Positions 1-9,260 of a stretch of DNA of 38,166 nt are shown one piece after another. The translations under genes were made by a program, and so were the position numbers. This stretch comes from an uncultured Chlorobiaceae bacterium (lineage in GTDB: Bacteria > Bacteroidota > Chlorobiia > Chlorobiales > Chlorobiaceae), in the NCBI GenBank assembly GCA_903940125.1, contig CAJAJL010000040.1:1-38166 (forward strand). Reading direction: 5' to 3'. Under the pieces are notes generated by a model. The model was given only the letters and a program-made list of their open reading frames with translations, searched no databases and was not told the DNA's origin. Within the stretch, counting starts at the first letter, position 1. Each line of letters begins with the position of its first letter.

Positions 1-527
1 ACTAAAGGCATGACCGCTTCCTTTATCCCTCGAAGGTTAAGCAACAGCAGAACCAGAACCCCGAAAACGGCAAACCAGAGTTTATAACCGATATAGCCTA
101 TGGGCAAAAAGCTGAAGATTGCGTCAGCACCGCTCGCTATCGATATGGTAATGGTCAGGATGTAGTCAATGAGGAGTGCGCTGCCTGAAATAACGCCCAT
201 CTGAGGGGAAAGCAGTTTGCTGGCAACCAGATACCCTCCTCCTCCATGAGGGAAAAGCTCAATAATGTGCGAATAACTGGAAGCAATAATAAGGATGGTG
301 ATTCCCGTGCCGATAGCGACAAAAATACCGAGTGTAGGATGACCCTGGAGTGCTTTAAAGGCTTCCGGGGGACCGTAACAGGAGGAGGAAAGACCATCTG
401 AACCAAGCCCGACCCATGCAAGAAAAGCTGAAAGCGCAAGCTGATGAAAAATCTTATGATCAGTAAAATCCCTTGCTCCGCCAATAAAAAATGTTTTTAA
501 CCTTCGGAATGCTGTATTAACTGCCAT
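1..527 (-). CDS. APC-family permease, N-terminal part (runs off the left edge)
   Basis: An open frame on the minus strand starts at the ATG at 527 and is still open at base 1 (about 175 residues). The product starts MAVNTAFRRLKTFFIGG and has a hydrophilic N-terminus followed by at least three hydrophobic segments, as in the first membrane helices of amino-acid/polyamine/organocation (APC) transporters. The glycine-rich stretch FPHGGGGYLVASKLL and the following SGSALLIDYILT are typical of APC permeases related to YhdG/KUP-like proteins. It would be an inner-membrane secondary transporter; the substrate cannot be told from this part. It lies 170 bases downstream of the response regulator on the same strand. 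The family is fairly sure, the substrate unknown. Confidence 0.75.
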   Translation of the reverse strand, partial: MAVNTAFRRLKTFFIGGARDFTDHKIFHQLALSAFLAWVGLGSDGLSSSCYGPPEAFKALQGHPTLGIFVAIGTGITILIIASSYSHIIELFPHGGGGYLVASKLLSPQMGVISGSALLIDYILTITISIASGADAIFSFLPIGYIGYKLWFAVFGVLVLLLLNLRGIKEAVMPL

Positions 528-697
528 AATTGATCTGAAAGATAGTTGCCGGGTAGGGTGTCATATTCTGCGCGACACATCCTGTTGTCCGCTTGCCTTG
601 ATTTCAGCAAACATAACGAAAGAGTGAGAAAGTGCATCTTGCGGAACACAAGGCTTATATAAATGGCGCCTTGAATTTTGCAAGGTGAGGGAAGTGG

Positions 698-2035
698 CTA
701 TATTTTGTACTGCTTCCTTTTTCTCCATAGGGTAGCCTGATCAATACCGAGGAGATCAGCTGCTTCCTGCAGTGATTTTGCTGAAGCAAGAATGCGGCGT
801 ATATGGGTTTCTTCGATCACGTCCAGTGGCAAGGGATCTCCAAGACGAATCGGTTGTGATTTAATAAAAATATTTGCAGGCAGGTGTTCCTCACTTACCA
901 GCCCGGTTTTACAGAGAATCACAGCTCTTTCAATCACATTTCGCAATTCCCTTATGTTGCCCGGCCACAAATAGCTCCTGAGTGCAAGCATGGCATTATC
1001 AGCAAAACCATCGAGGCTTTTGTGGTTTTGTGCGGCAAAAAATTTCAGCATGGTGCCGGCAAGTTGCTGAACATCGTCTGATCTACCTCCGAGAGGCGGC
1101 AACTCGATCTGTATCCCATTCAGCCTGTAAAAAAGATCTTCACGAAAACGACCTTCTTTTACAGCGGCTTCAAGCTCAGAATTAGTGGCTGCAATAATCC
1201 TGACATCAGCTTTTCGTGTTTCCTGTTCACCTATCCGTTCATACTCCCGATCCTGAATAAAACGGAGAAGTTTTGGCTGAATAGCGAGAGGCAGTGTCCC
1301 TATTTCATCAAGAAACAACGAGCCTCCTTCGCAAAGAGACACTCTGCCTGGATTATCCCTTGCAGCTCCAGGAAATGAACCCTTGGCATAGCCGAAAAGC
1401 TCTCTTTCAAGCAGATCATCACGCAGAGAGGGACATGAAATCACAGTAAACGGTTTTTCTGACCTGCTGCTCCAGTTATGAATAGAGCGGGCAAAAAGGT
1501 TTTTTCCGGTTCCACTGGGACCCCGCAATAGAATAACAGCATCGGAATCAGCAACCTGACGGGCCAATGCTATGGCACGCTGCATTGACGGGTAACGGGA
1601 TGTAAGATTTTCTTCAGGGTTACTTCGGTTAATGGCCTCCTGCAACGAGACAATACGTTGTTCCATCCTGCACACTGCAGCCAGACGTTCAGTGACAAGT
1701 TCCAGTTGATCTGGTGTGAAGGGTTTCGGGATATAGTCTACTGCACCTCGTTTCATAGCATCGACAGCTGTGTCAATGGATGCGTAAGCGGTTATAACAA
1801 CAACTTTTGTCCATGGATTGGCAGCCAGAAAAGACTCCACCAGATCCAGTCCATTTTCATGTCCTAAGCGCACATCGACAAACGCAAGATCAAAAACCTG
1901 CAATTCCGACTCAGCCAATGCGTCGCGGGAGCAGCTTACAGCTTTGACTTGATGCCCGCGCGATTCCATGAAAACCGTGAGGGTTTTCCGGATATTCGGT
2001 TCATCATCAACAATCAGGATATTGAGGTGGAACAT
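698..2035 (-). CDS. sigma-54-dependent response regulator, NtrC/AlgB type
   Basis: A 445-residue three-domain regulator. Residues 1-120 form a receiver domain with the acidic pair at 10-11, phospho-acceptor Asp54 (FVDVRLG) and Lys104 (PKPF). Residues about 145-380 are the AAA+ sigma-54 interaction domain, with Walker A GPSGTGKN at 172-179 and Walker B LFLDEIG around 240-246. The C-terminal 45 residues form a Fis-type helix-turn-helix (LQEAADLLGIDQATLWRKRK). KLLRFIQDREYERIG and the central domain in general resemble AlgB. The usual GAFTGA loop that touches sigma-54 reads GSFPGA (219-224), which is unusual. No cognate histidine kinase is in the window; the gene directly upstream is an unrelated reductase. 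It probably activates sigma-54 promoters, but the loop change makes this less certain. Confidence 0.93.
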   Translation of the reverse strand: MFHLNILIVDDEPNIRKTLTVFMESRGHQVKAVSCSRDALAESELQVFDLAFVDVRLGHENGLDLVESFLAANPWTKVVVITAYASIDTAVDAMKRGAVDYIPKPFTPDQLELVTERLAAVCRMEQRIVSLQEAINRSNPEENLTSRYPSMQRAIALARQVADSDAVILLRGPSGTGKNLFARSIHNWSSRSEKPFTVISCPSLRDDLLERELFGYAKGSFPGAARDNPGRVSLCEGGSLFLDEIGTLPLAIQPKLLRFIQDREYERIGEQETRKADVRIIAATNSELEAAVKEGRFREDLFYRLNGIQIELPPLGGRSDDVQQLAGTMLKFFAAQNHKSLDGFADNAMLALRSYLWPGNIRELRNVIERAVILCKTGLVSEEHLPANIFIKSQPIRLGDPLPLDVIEETHIRRILASAKSLQEAADLLGIDQATLWRKRKQYKI

Positions 2036-2097
2036 TGCTTTGGAAGATGTGATGAACGGTGCTTAAATACCTTCATCAAATATACACAAGTTGCCGC

Positions 2098-3174
<1,077 letters not shown>

Positions 3175-3325
3175 TTAAGCAATTTCTGGCTTTCGGCAAT
3201 TCCGCCTGCAGTTATGACGCCGTTCGAAAAGGATATGGTTTCCCGTTTTTTAAATTAGTGTAATGAAGCTATGACTCAGGCTTGTGAACAAAGTCAGGCC
3301 TGATTACTGTAACTGAACGTTCATC

Positions 3326-4105
3326 ATGGAAACGATCACCTTTGTATTAGCAGAGCCTGGAGATGAAAGTGATGTTATCCAGTTGCTCTCTGCATGTCGG
3401 TTGCCAAGTGAAGGGATTACGCCTCATTTTCATCATTTTATTCTGGCCAGGTTACAACATGCCATAATCGGTGTTATCGGACTTGAACTTTATGACAGAG
3501 TTGCTCTTCTCCGATCGATGGCCGTTGCGCCTGATTTTCGCAGATCGGGAATCGGTAAAGCTCTCTATGAAAGGATTCTTGCCCATGCTCATGCTCTGAA
3601 TATCCAGGAGCTCTATTTATTGACGACCACGGCCCGGGATTTCTTTACCAAACGAGGTTTTCTGGTAACGGAAAGGAATCTTGCGCCGGAAGCTTTACGC
3701 TCTTCAGTTGAGTTCAGGAAGCTTTGTCCGGATACAGCCACTTGTATGGTAAAACAAATTGGGGGACAGGCTGCCTATTTTCCGCACGATATGCTTTCCT
3801 TGAAACCTGATGTTCCCGGTAGTAAAATGTGGGGTGTTGCACTTGAGAAAACACTGCTGACCTGTTTCGAACTGGAACCTCATTGCCGCTTCGACGAGCA
3901 TAGCCATGAAAGTGAACAGATCACCATGGTTTTAGAAGGGGAGCTCTATTTCGAGTTTGAGCACAACACCTATTGCATAAAGAAAGACGATGTAATAGCT
4001 ATTCCTTCAAATGTTTCTCATGCGGTATGTACGCATGAGGTATGTGCAAAAGCCATTGATGCATGGTCTCCAGTAATGCCGCAATATAGAAGGCCGAATC
4101 AATAA
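3326..4105 (+). CDS. ArsN2-like GNAT acetyltransferase fused to a cupin domain
   Basis: A 259-residue two-domain protein. Residues 1-145 are a GNAT N-acetyltransferase with the acetyl-CoA loop RRSGIGKALYERIL (72-85) and the sequence LYLLTTTARDFFTKRGF, characteristic of ArsN2 proteins found in arsenic-resistance operons. Residues about 150-255 form a cupin: metal ligands His192, His194 and Glu197 in EHSHESEQ, then VLEGEL and the second motif PSNVSHAV with His232. ArsN2 proteins are normally about 150 residues and lack a cupin, so the fusion is notable. No ars genes are nearby. The role in arsenic or oxyanion detoxification is an inference from the first domain only; a general acetyltransferase is possible. 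No clear Shine-Dalgarno sequence precedes the ATG. Confidence 0.82.
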   Translation: METITFVLAEPGDESDVIQLLSACRLPSEGITPHFHHFILARLQHAIIGVIGLELYDRVALLRSMAVAPDFRRSGIGKALYERILAHAHALNIQELYLLTTTARDFFTKRGFLVTERNLAPEALRSSVEFRKLCPDTATCMVKQIGGQAAYFPHDMLSLKPDVPGSKMWGVALEKTLLTCFELEPHCRFDEHSHESEQITMVLEGELYFEFEHNTYCIKKDDVIAIPSNVSHAVCTHEVCAKAIDAWSPVMPQYRRPNQ

Positions 4106-4188
4106 GAATGCCCGAATGGTCATCCTGATTTTGCAGTTATTTATAAGTCCTATCTATAGGTCGTATAGGTACTATTCTTCTTGTTATG

Positions 4189-5724
4189 CTATTCCGGTTT
4201 CAGGTGCGGAAAAAAAATAACATCTCTAATCGAGTCCTGCCCGGTAATAAGCATCACCAGACGGTCAATCCCTATGCCAAGACCTGCGCATGGCGGCATG
4301 CCGTATTCAATTGCGCGAAGAAAGTCTTCATCAACAATCATAGCCTCTTCGTCGCCACGCTGTCTAAGCTTTGCCTGAGATTCAAGTCTTTCACGCTGGA
4401 TCACCGGATCGTTCAGTTCTGAAAAAGAGTTGCAGACCTCTTTACCGCCGACAATAAGTTCAAATCGTTCAACGATTCCCGGCTGTGAGGCATGTTCCTT
4501 GGCAAGTGGCGACATTTCAGTAGGATAATCGGTGATAAACGTTGGTTGAATAAGCTTTGGCTCAACAAATTCACCAAAAATTTCATCGATAATCTTTCCG
4601 CTGCTGATTTTTGGATCAAGTTCAAGCCCCAGATCTTTAGCCGTGTATCGCAGTTCCTCTTCCGATTTTCCTCGAATATTTTTTCCGGTGTATTCTGTAA
4701 TAGCATCAATAATGCTCAGGCGTCTGAACGGAGGCTTCAGATTGATGTCGTTGCCGAGAAAAACAGTTACATCGCTCTGGTTGACTTCAAGGGCTGTCTG
4801 GTAGAAGAGCTCCTCAACCAGTTTCATCATCCAGTTGTAATCCTTATAGGCAACATAAAGCTCTACCTGAGTGAACTCAGGGTTATGGAAACGGTCTATT
4901 CCCTCATTCCTGAAATCCTTTGCAAATTCAAAGACTCCGTCAAATCCGCCAACAATAAGTCGTTTGAGGTAGAGTTCATTGGCGATCCGCAGATAGAGCT
5001 GCATATCAAGTGCGTTGTGGTGCGTCGTGAAAGGGCGTGCGGCAGCACCTCCGTAGATAGGTTGCAGTATAGGGGTTTCAACTTCAAGCCAGCCTTGTTT
5101 TGCAAAAAATTGCCGCATGAACGATACAATTGCAGATCGCTTGATAAAAGTCTCTTTAACCTCCGGATTGACAATCAGATCGACATATCTCTGGCGGTAT
5201 CGAAGTTCCTTGTCGCTGAAAGCGTCAAAAATAACTTTTTCTCCATCAACCTCTTTTTCTTTGGCGACAGGTATCGGTCTCAAGGATTTTGTGAGCAGTT
5301 CCAGCTTTTCTGCATGGACTGATATTTCACCGGTTCTGGTTTTGAATGTATATCCCTTCACACCGACGATATCACCGATATCAAGTAATTTGAAAGTGTC
5401 GTATGTTGCATCGCCCACATCATCTTTTTTCAGGTAGATCTGTATTCTGCCTTTGGAGTCCTGTAAATGGAAAAAAGATGCTTTTCCCATTTTTCGGATG
5501 GTCATGATTCGTCCGGCAACTGAGACAGGCTCCTGAATATCGTCCTGAAAATGGATGATAATATCATGTGAAGAATGGCTGACATCGAAATGACATGGAT
5601 AAGGATTGACACCGCCATTAATAAGGTGTTGTCTCTCTTCAAGACGACGCTGCATCTGGTCATTCAGGGAAGGCTGAGCCGGCTGTTCAGAGCTGTTCTG
5701 GTTTTTTTCGTTGTCTTTAAGCAT
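4189..5724 (-). CDS. lysS: lysyl-tRNA synthetase, class II
   Basis: A 511-residue class II aminoacyl-tRNA synthetase that charges tRNA-Lys with lysine using ATP. An N-terminal OB-fold anticodon-binding domain ([19 protein letters not shown] region) is followed by the catalytic core with motif 2 [18 protein letters not shown] (starting about residue 271) and motif 3 [12 protein letters not shown] near the C-terminus. Length fits bacterial LysS. The frame extends upstream to a TTG at 5769; the ATG at 5724 was preferred because bacterial LysS proteins begin near there, but neither start has a good ribosome-binding site. It follows crtB on the same strand with a short gap and may be co-transcribed with it. 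Confidence 0.97.
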   Translation of the reverse strand: MLKDNEKNQNSSEQPAQPSLNDQMQRRLEERQHLINGGVNPYPCHFDVSHSSHDIIIHFQDDIQEPVSVAGRIMTIRKMGKASFFHLQDSKGRIQIYLKKDDVGDATYDTFKLLDIGDIVGVKGYTFKTRTGEISVHAEKLELLTKSLRPIPVAKEKEVDGEKVIFDAFSDKELRYRQRYVDLIVNPEVKETFIKRSAIVSFMRQFFAKQGWLEVETPILQPIYGGAAARPFTTHHNALDMQLYLRIANELYLKRLIVGGFDGVFEFAKDFRNEGIDRFHNPEFTQVELYVAYKDYNWMMKLVEELFYQTALEVNQSDVTVFLGNDINLKPPFRRLSIIDAITEYTGKNIRGKSEEELRYTAKDLGLELDPKISSGKIIDEIFGEFVEPKLIQPTFITDYPTEMSPLAKEHASQPGIVERFELIVGGKEVCNSFSELNDPVIQRERLESQAKLRQRGDEEAMIVDEDFLRAIEYGMPPCAGLGIGIDRLVMLITGQDSIRDVIFFPHLKPE

Positions 5725-5787
5725 GATGTCGTGTGCTGGTGTATTCTGTGGGTGAAAAAATGAAATCAACCTGAAATATCCTGTCCA

Positions 5788-6720
5788 TCAGGAAACAATA
5801 CGGGTTTTATACCAGACGTATGGAATGGTGCTGACTTTCTGATAAAAAGAGCGATAGGCCCTTTTTGAAAAAGCATCATAATTGTTTTTCTCTATGGCGC
5901 TTAAGATATTCCCATAATTAACGCTGCTTATGCAGACAGCAAATCGGGCTTGTTTTTCAAGCATTGGAATTCCTTTTTCGGAAGAGCTGTAGTATCCCCT
6001 TGCTCTCTCGATCTGAAACTTCATCAGATTGATAAAGTTATTATTTATTCTCTTCTGCATGAACTCTTCTCTGGAATAGTTGAAACGGCGAAGATCCTCA
6101 AGTGGAAGATAGATCCTTCCACGGTCGACATCTTCACCTATATCGCGCAAAATATTGGTCAACTGCATTGCTATTCCAAGCTCAATGGCATGCTCCAGTG
6201 CCTGTTTGTCGCTGTATCCGAAAATTTCAGAAGTCATCAGCCCGACAACCGCAGCAACCTTGTAACAATAAACGTAAAGTTCCTCAAAAGTCTCGAAGGG
6301 TTTGAACTCAATGTCCATAGCTACTCCATCCATAAGGTCAAGCGGGAGCTCTATCGGAATTGAATAGCTTTTCAGGGTATCCTGCCAGGCCATCATAATC
6401 GGGTCATTATCGACGTTTCCCGCATAACACGCTTTCAGCCGGGACTTCCAGCTCTCAAGCATTTTGGTGATCTCATCGCTGGTAATCAGGCCATTGTTAA
6501 ATTTGACCTCTGCCATATCGACAACATCATCAACCGTTCTGAGCAGGGCGTAAATGGCAAAAATCGGTTTCTGCTGCTTTTTCGGCAGAAACATGCTTGC
6601 CAGGTAAAATGTTTTTGCGTGATGCCGGGAGATTTTTCTGCAGTAACTATATGCATCTTCTAACGTTATCAGCTTCTGTGATTCCTTTCCGGCATTTTTT
6701 TCATTATCGCTGTAATTCAT
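5788..6720 (-). CDS. crtB: phytoene synthase
   Basis: A 310-residue squalene/phytoene synthase family enzyme. It condenses two geranylgeranyl diphosphates to phytoene, the first committed step of carotenoid synthesis, which feeds the chlorosome and reaction-centre carotenoids in green sulfur bacteria. Both aspartate-rich motifs are intact: DDVVD at 64-68 and RDIGEDVDRGRIYLP at 192-206. Full length for the family, starting at the ATG at 6720. A good minus-strand promoter lies about 100 bases upstream (6817-6845). The gene directly downstream is lysS, so carotenoid synthesis and translation genes may share a transcript. Squalene synthase is a less likely alternative given the CrtB-like second motif. 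Confidence 0.93.
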   Translation of the reverse strand: MNYSDNEKNAGKESQKLITLEDAYSYCRKISRHHAKTFYLASMFLPKKQQKPIFAIYALLRTVDDVVDMAEVKFNNGLITSDEITKMLESWKSRLKACYAGNVDNDPIMMAWQDTLKSYSIPIELPLDLMDGVAMDIEFKPFETFEELYVYCYKVAAVVGLMTSEIFGYSDKQALEHAIELGIAMQLTNILRDIGEDVDRGRIYLPLEDLRRFNYSREEFMQKRINNNFINLMKFQIERARGYYSSSEKGIPMLEKQARFAVCISSVNYGNILSAIEKNNYDAFSKRAYRSFYQKVSTIPYVWYKTRIVS

Positions 6721-6816
6721 ATGACATACGCGCTTATATTAGCCTGTTATGGTCACCACAGCTCAGTTATCCTGTTAAGGTATGCCGTGAAAGTAAAATA
6801 TGTAACTTATTAGAGC

Positions 6817-6845
6817 TTAATAACGTTAACAAAGAGAGTTGTCAA
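6817..6845 (-). promoter_or_regulatory. predicted sigma-70 promoter of crtB
   Basis: On the minus strand a perfect -35 box TTGACA (6840-6845) is followed after exactly 17 bases by TATTAA (6817-6822, 4 of 6 matches to consensus). It points towards crtB, leaving a leader of about 90 bases. The -35 box overlaps that of the oppositely directed hflX promoter. Confidence 0.55.
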
Positions 6846-6867
6846 GATAAAACAATGGTTGTAATAT
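6839..6867 (+). promoter_or_regulatory. predicted sigma-70 promoter of hflX
   Basis: TTGTCA at 6839-6844 (5 of 6), a 17-base spacer and TAATAT at 6862-6867 (4 of 6). It points towards hflX with a leader of roughly 55 bases, and shares its -35 bases with the crtB promoter on the other strand. Confidence 0.45.
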
Positions 6868-6929
6868 AGCAACATACCATGTTACAGATCATTATTCTTC
6901 AAATACTTACCTAATCAATTATTGCTCTG

Positions 6930-8234
6930 TTGAATATTGTTGCATCTGAAAATAATAGGGAAAAGGCCATTCTTGTCGGTCTCTGTTCCCCTCCCGAAAT
7001 ACCCCGCTCCCTTGTTGAGGAATATCTTGATGAGCTTGCTTTTCTCGCCGATACTGCAGGGGCGGATATTGTTGATACCTTCATTCAGGATAAAAAACTG
7101 CGTGATCCAGCTTACTGTATAGGAAAAGGCAAGGTTGAAGAGCTTGTTTTGTTTGTCAGGGAGCAAGGAATTGATCTTGTGATTTTTGATGATGATCTTT
7201 CGCCTGCTCAGGCAAGAAATCTCGAGAAGACCCTCGAATGCAAGGTAATCGATCGCACTGCCTTGATCTTGCAGATTTTTGCCATACGGGCACAATCTGC
7301 TCAGGCAAAAATGCAGGTTGAGCTTGCCCAGCTTGAGTACATGCTGCCTCGTCTTTCGGGACAGTGGACTCATTTGTCAAAACAGAAGGGAGGCATTGGC
7401 AACAAAGGTCCCGGTGAAACTCAGATTGAGACCGACCGCAGGCTGGTACGCAACAGGATATCCCTGCTGAAAAAGAAGCTGAAAGAGGTTTCCTTGCAGC
7501 ATGATACTCAAACTCAGGGTCGGCAGCAGGTTCCCAGAGTCTCTCTTGTCGGTTATACCAATGCCGGTAAGTCTACCCTCATGAACACCCTCTGTCCGGA
7601 GGCTCAGGCTTTTGCCGAAAACAGACTTTTTGCTACGCTCGATACGAAAACGCGTCGTCTGGAACTGAGCATCAACAAACTTGTTCTTTTATCTGATACG
7701 GTCGGTTTTATCCGCAAACTGCCACACACTCTTGTAGAAAGCTTTAAATCAACTCTTGATGAGGTATTGCAGGCCGATTTTCTGCTCCATATCATCGACA
7801 TAAGTCACCCTGGTTTTGAGGATCAGATGCAGGTCGTACGCGAAACGCTCAAGGATATCGGTGTAATGCATGACAATATCATCGATGTTTTCAACAAGAT
7901 TGATGCACTTGAAGATCCTTCTCAGCTGAGAGAGTTGAGTGAGAAATATCCCGAGGCGGTCTTTATATCCGCTGTCCGTGGACTTAATATCACACTCCTT
8001 AAAGAGATAATCGGCCGGCATGTTGCCCGCGATTACCAGGAACGCCACATAAGCACGCATGTTTCCAATTATAAACTCATCAGCTATCTCTACGAACACA
8101 CTGAAGTGATTGATGAACGCTGTGTCAATGAAGAAGTTGAACTGACGTTCAGAGTGCACAAACATCAGCTCAAACATATTGACGCTCTCATTGCATCCTC
8201 ACAAAAGCTACAACATGACGCTGCAGATCTATAA
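6930..8234 (+). CDS. hflX: GTPase HflX
   Basis: A 434-residue ribosome-associated GTPase that splits stalled ribosomes, especially under stress. The N-terminal HflX domain carries the family signature GGIGNKGPGETQIETDRR (about 154-171), followed by the G domain: G1 GYTNAGKS (208-215), G3 DTVGF (256-260) and G4 NKID (322-325). No ATG fits; an in-frame stop at 6912-6914 limits the start to a rare codon, and TTG at 6930 gives the best fit (ATT codons at 6918 and 6921 are alternatives). The 3' end overlaps ybeY by 20 bases, indicating translational coupling of two ribosome-quality genes. Confidence 0.96.
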   Translation: MNIVASENNREKAILVGLCSPPEIPRSLVEEYLDELAFLADTAGADIVDTFIQDKKLRDPAYCIGKGKVEELVLFVREQGIDLVIFDDDLSPAQARNLEKTLECKVIDRTALILQIFAIRAQSAQAKMQVELAQLEYMLPRLSGQWTHLSKQKGGIGNKGPGETQIETDRRLVRNRISLLKKKLKEVSLQHDTQTQGRQQVPRVSLVGYTNAGKSTLMNTLCPEAQAFAENRLFATLDTKTRRLELSINKLVLLSDTVGFIRKLPHTLVESFKSTLDEVLQADFLLHIIDISHPGFEDQMQVVRETLKDIGVMHDNIIDVFNKIDALEDPSQLRELSEKYPEAVFISAVRGLNITLLKEIIGRHVARDYQERHISTHVSNYKLISYLYEHTEVIDERCVNEEVELTFRVHKHQLKHIDALIASSQKLQHDAADL

Positions 8235-8637
8235 CACTACAAAAAGGGAGCTTCCGGAACAATTGCTCGAAAAAGCCGTTCTGTTTGTGCTTAGGAGTGA
8301 AGGTTGTACTGTTGAGTCCATTGTCGGTGTCTATTGCGGCAACAAAATGATGCAACGTATAAATCGTGAGTTTTTGCAGCATGATTATCCTACCGATACC
8401 ATTACGTTCCGTTATAACAAGGGAAGTGAAGTCGATGGTGAGTTTTATATCTCACTTGATGTTGTCAGGGAAAATGCTGCCAGATTCACGACTGATTTTC
8501 ATCAGGAACTTTTGCGGGTTACATTTCATTCAGCACTTCATCTTATCGGTTATGACGATCAGTCTCCTGACGATCGTGAGCTGATGCAGGCAAAAGAATC
8601 GTTCTATCTCAGCGAGTTCAGTGCTGAAACCTCATAA
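8215..8637 (+). CDS. ybeY: endoribonuclease YbeY (rRNA maturation factor)
   Basis: A 140-residue UPF0054 zinc-dependent RNase involved in 16S rRNA 3' end processing and ribosome quality control. The metal site motif reads HSALHLIGYDD, where most YbeY proteins have H-x3-H-x5-H; here the third position is Asp. The ATG at 8215 lies inside the end of hflX; the frame continues upstream to 8179, but the family N-terminus (MTLQIYNTT) fits the later start. It is coupled to hflX upstream and followed at once by a membrane protein gene. Confidence 0.92.
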   Translation: MTLQIYNTTKRELPEQLLEKAVLFVLRSEGCTVESIVGVYCGNKMMQRINREFLQHDYPTDTITFRYNKGSEVDGEFYISLDVVRENAARFTTDFHQELLRVTFHSALHLIGYDDQSPDDRELMQAKESFYLSEFSAETS

Positions 8638-8650
8638 ATTTTTTGAAGCC

Positions 8651-9193
8651 ATGATGAGCAGCCATGATGTTCAGGAAGCTCCACGGCGAAAGCCGTTATT
8701 CTGGAAGCGCTTTCTTTTGATCATTAATTTTCTTGTTATAGCATCGCTTGTTGGAGGGATTTTCTGGACCCGCTACCAGGGAGAGCAGAAACAACAACAG
8801 CTTACAGAGCGTGCGGAGATTCGTTATATTGATATTCAGCGTCAGGAATTGAAGCTTTTTGCCCTGCCTCTTGCCTGGTCAGTGCGCAAAGAGCTGATGC
8901 GGTTCAATTATGACCAGATTGATGAGTATTTTAATGTTCTTATCAAAAGAAAAGGGTTCGCCGTGGTCATGCTTGTTGACCCATCAGGTACGATCAAGGT
9001 TTCAACTGATCGCAAGCTGCAGGGCTCTCCCTTTTCACGCTCTTATCCGGAAATGAACCTTGGTTCATCGGAACTGGTTTTCTATCCGCTGCAACAGGGC
9101 AGAAGCATGTTTCTGGTTCCCGTTATGGGACTGAATGAAAAGATTGGAACCATTGCTTTTGTCTATAGTTATCAGGATATTATCCTGCCTTGA
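8651..9193 (+). CDS. single-pass membrane protein with sensor-like extracytoplasmic domain
   Basis: About 180 residues, family not recognised. A basic N-terminus (RRKPLFWKR) precedes one transmembrane helix (FLLIINFLVIASLVGGIFW), then an extracytoplasmic domain of about 130 residues. The segment GFAVVMLVDPSGTIKVSTDRKL, cited here by its core VVMLVDPSGTIKVSTD, resembles the strand arrangement of Cache/PAS-like sensor domains, but no kinase or methyl-accepting region follows. The ATG at 8651 (or the adjacent one at 8654) was chosen; a GTG at 8621 would overlap ybeY. Likely in the hflX-ybeY transcript. It may be a stand-alone sensor subunit or an envelope protein; function unknown. Confidence 0.7.
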   Translation: MMSSHDVQEAPRRKPLFWKRFLLIINFLVIASLVGGIFWTRYQGEQKQQQLTERAEIRYIDIQRQELKLFALPLAWSVRKELMRFNYDQIDEYFNVLIKRKGFAVVMLVDPSGTIKVSTDRKLQGSPFSRSYPEMNLGSSELVFYPLQQGRSMFLVPVMGLNEKIGTIAFVYSYQDIILP

Positions 9194-9260
9194 AATTTTT
9201 TCAGTATTGTTTTGAGGAAAGAACAGAGGGCTTCCCGTTAACCATAAAACAGTTACCATT

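Noticed and set aside
649-685. Mutually exclusive small hairpins (CAAGGC, GCCTTG, CAAGG) between the response regulator and the permease, considered as an attenuator
   Set aside because: Stems are only 5-6 bases, there is no T-run and no leader peptide; chance is a sufficient explanation.
3294-3303. Palindrome TCAGGCCTGA before the ArsN2-cupin gene, considered as an operator
   Set aside because: A single 10-base palindrome without a second site or a linked regulator gene is not enough support.
4492-5322. A 276-codon open frame on the plus strand opposite lysS
   Set aside because: It lies entirely antisense to a clear lysS gene and its product (many Phe, Asn, Lys) shows no domain; it is a shadow of codon use in lysS.
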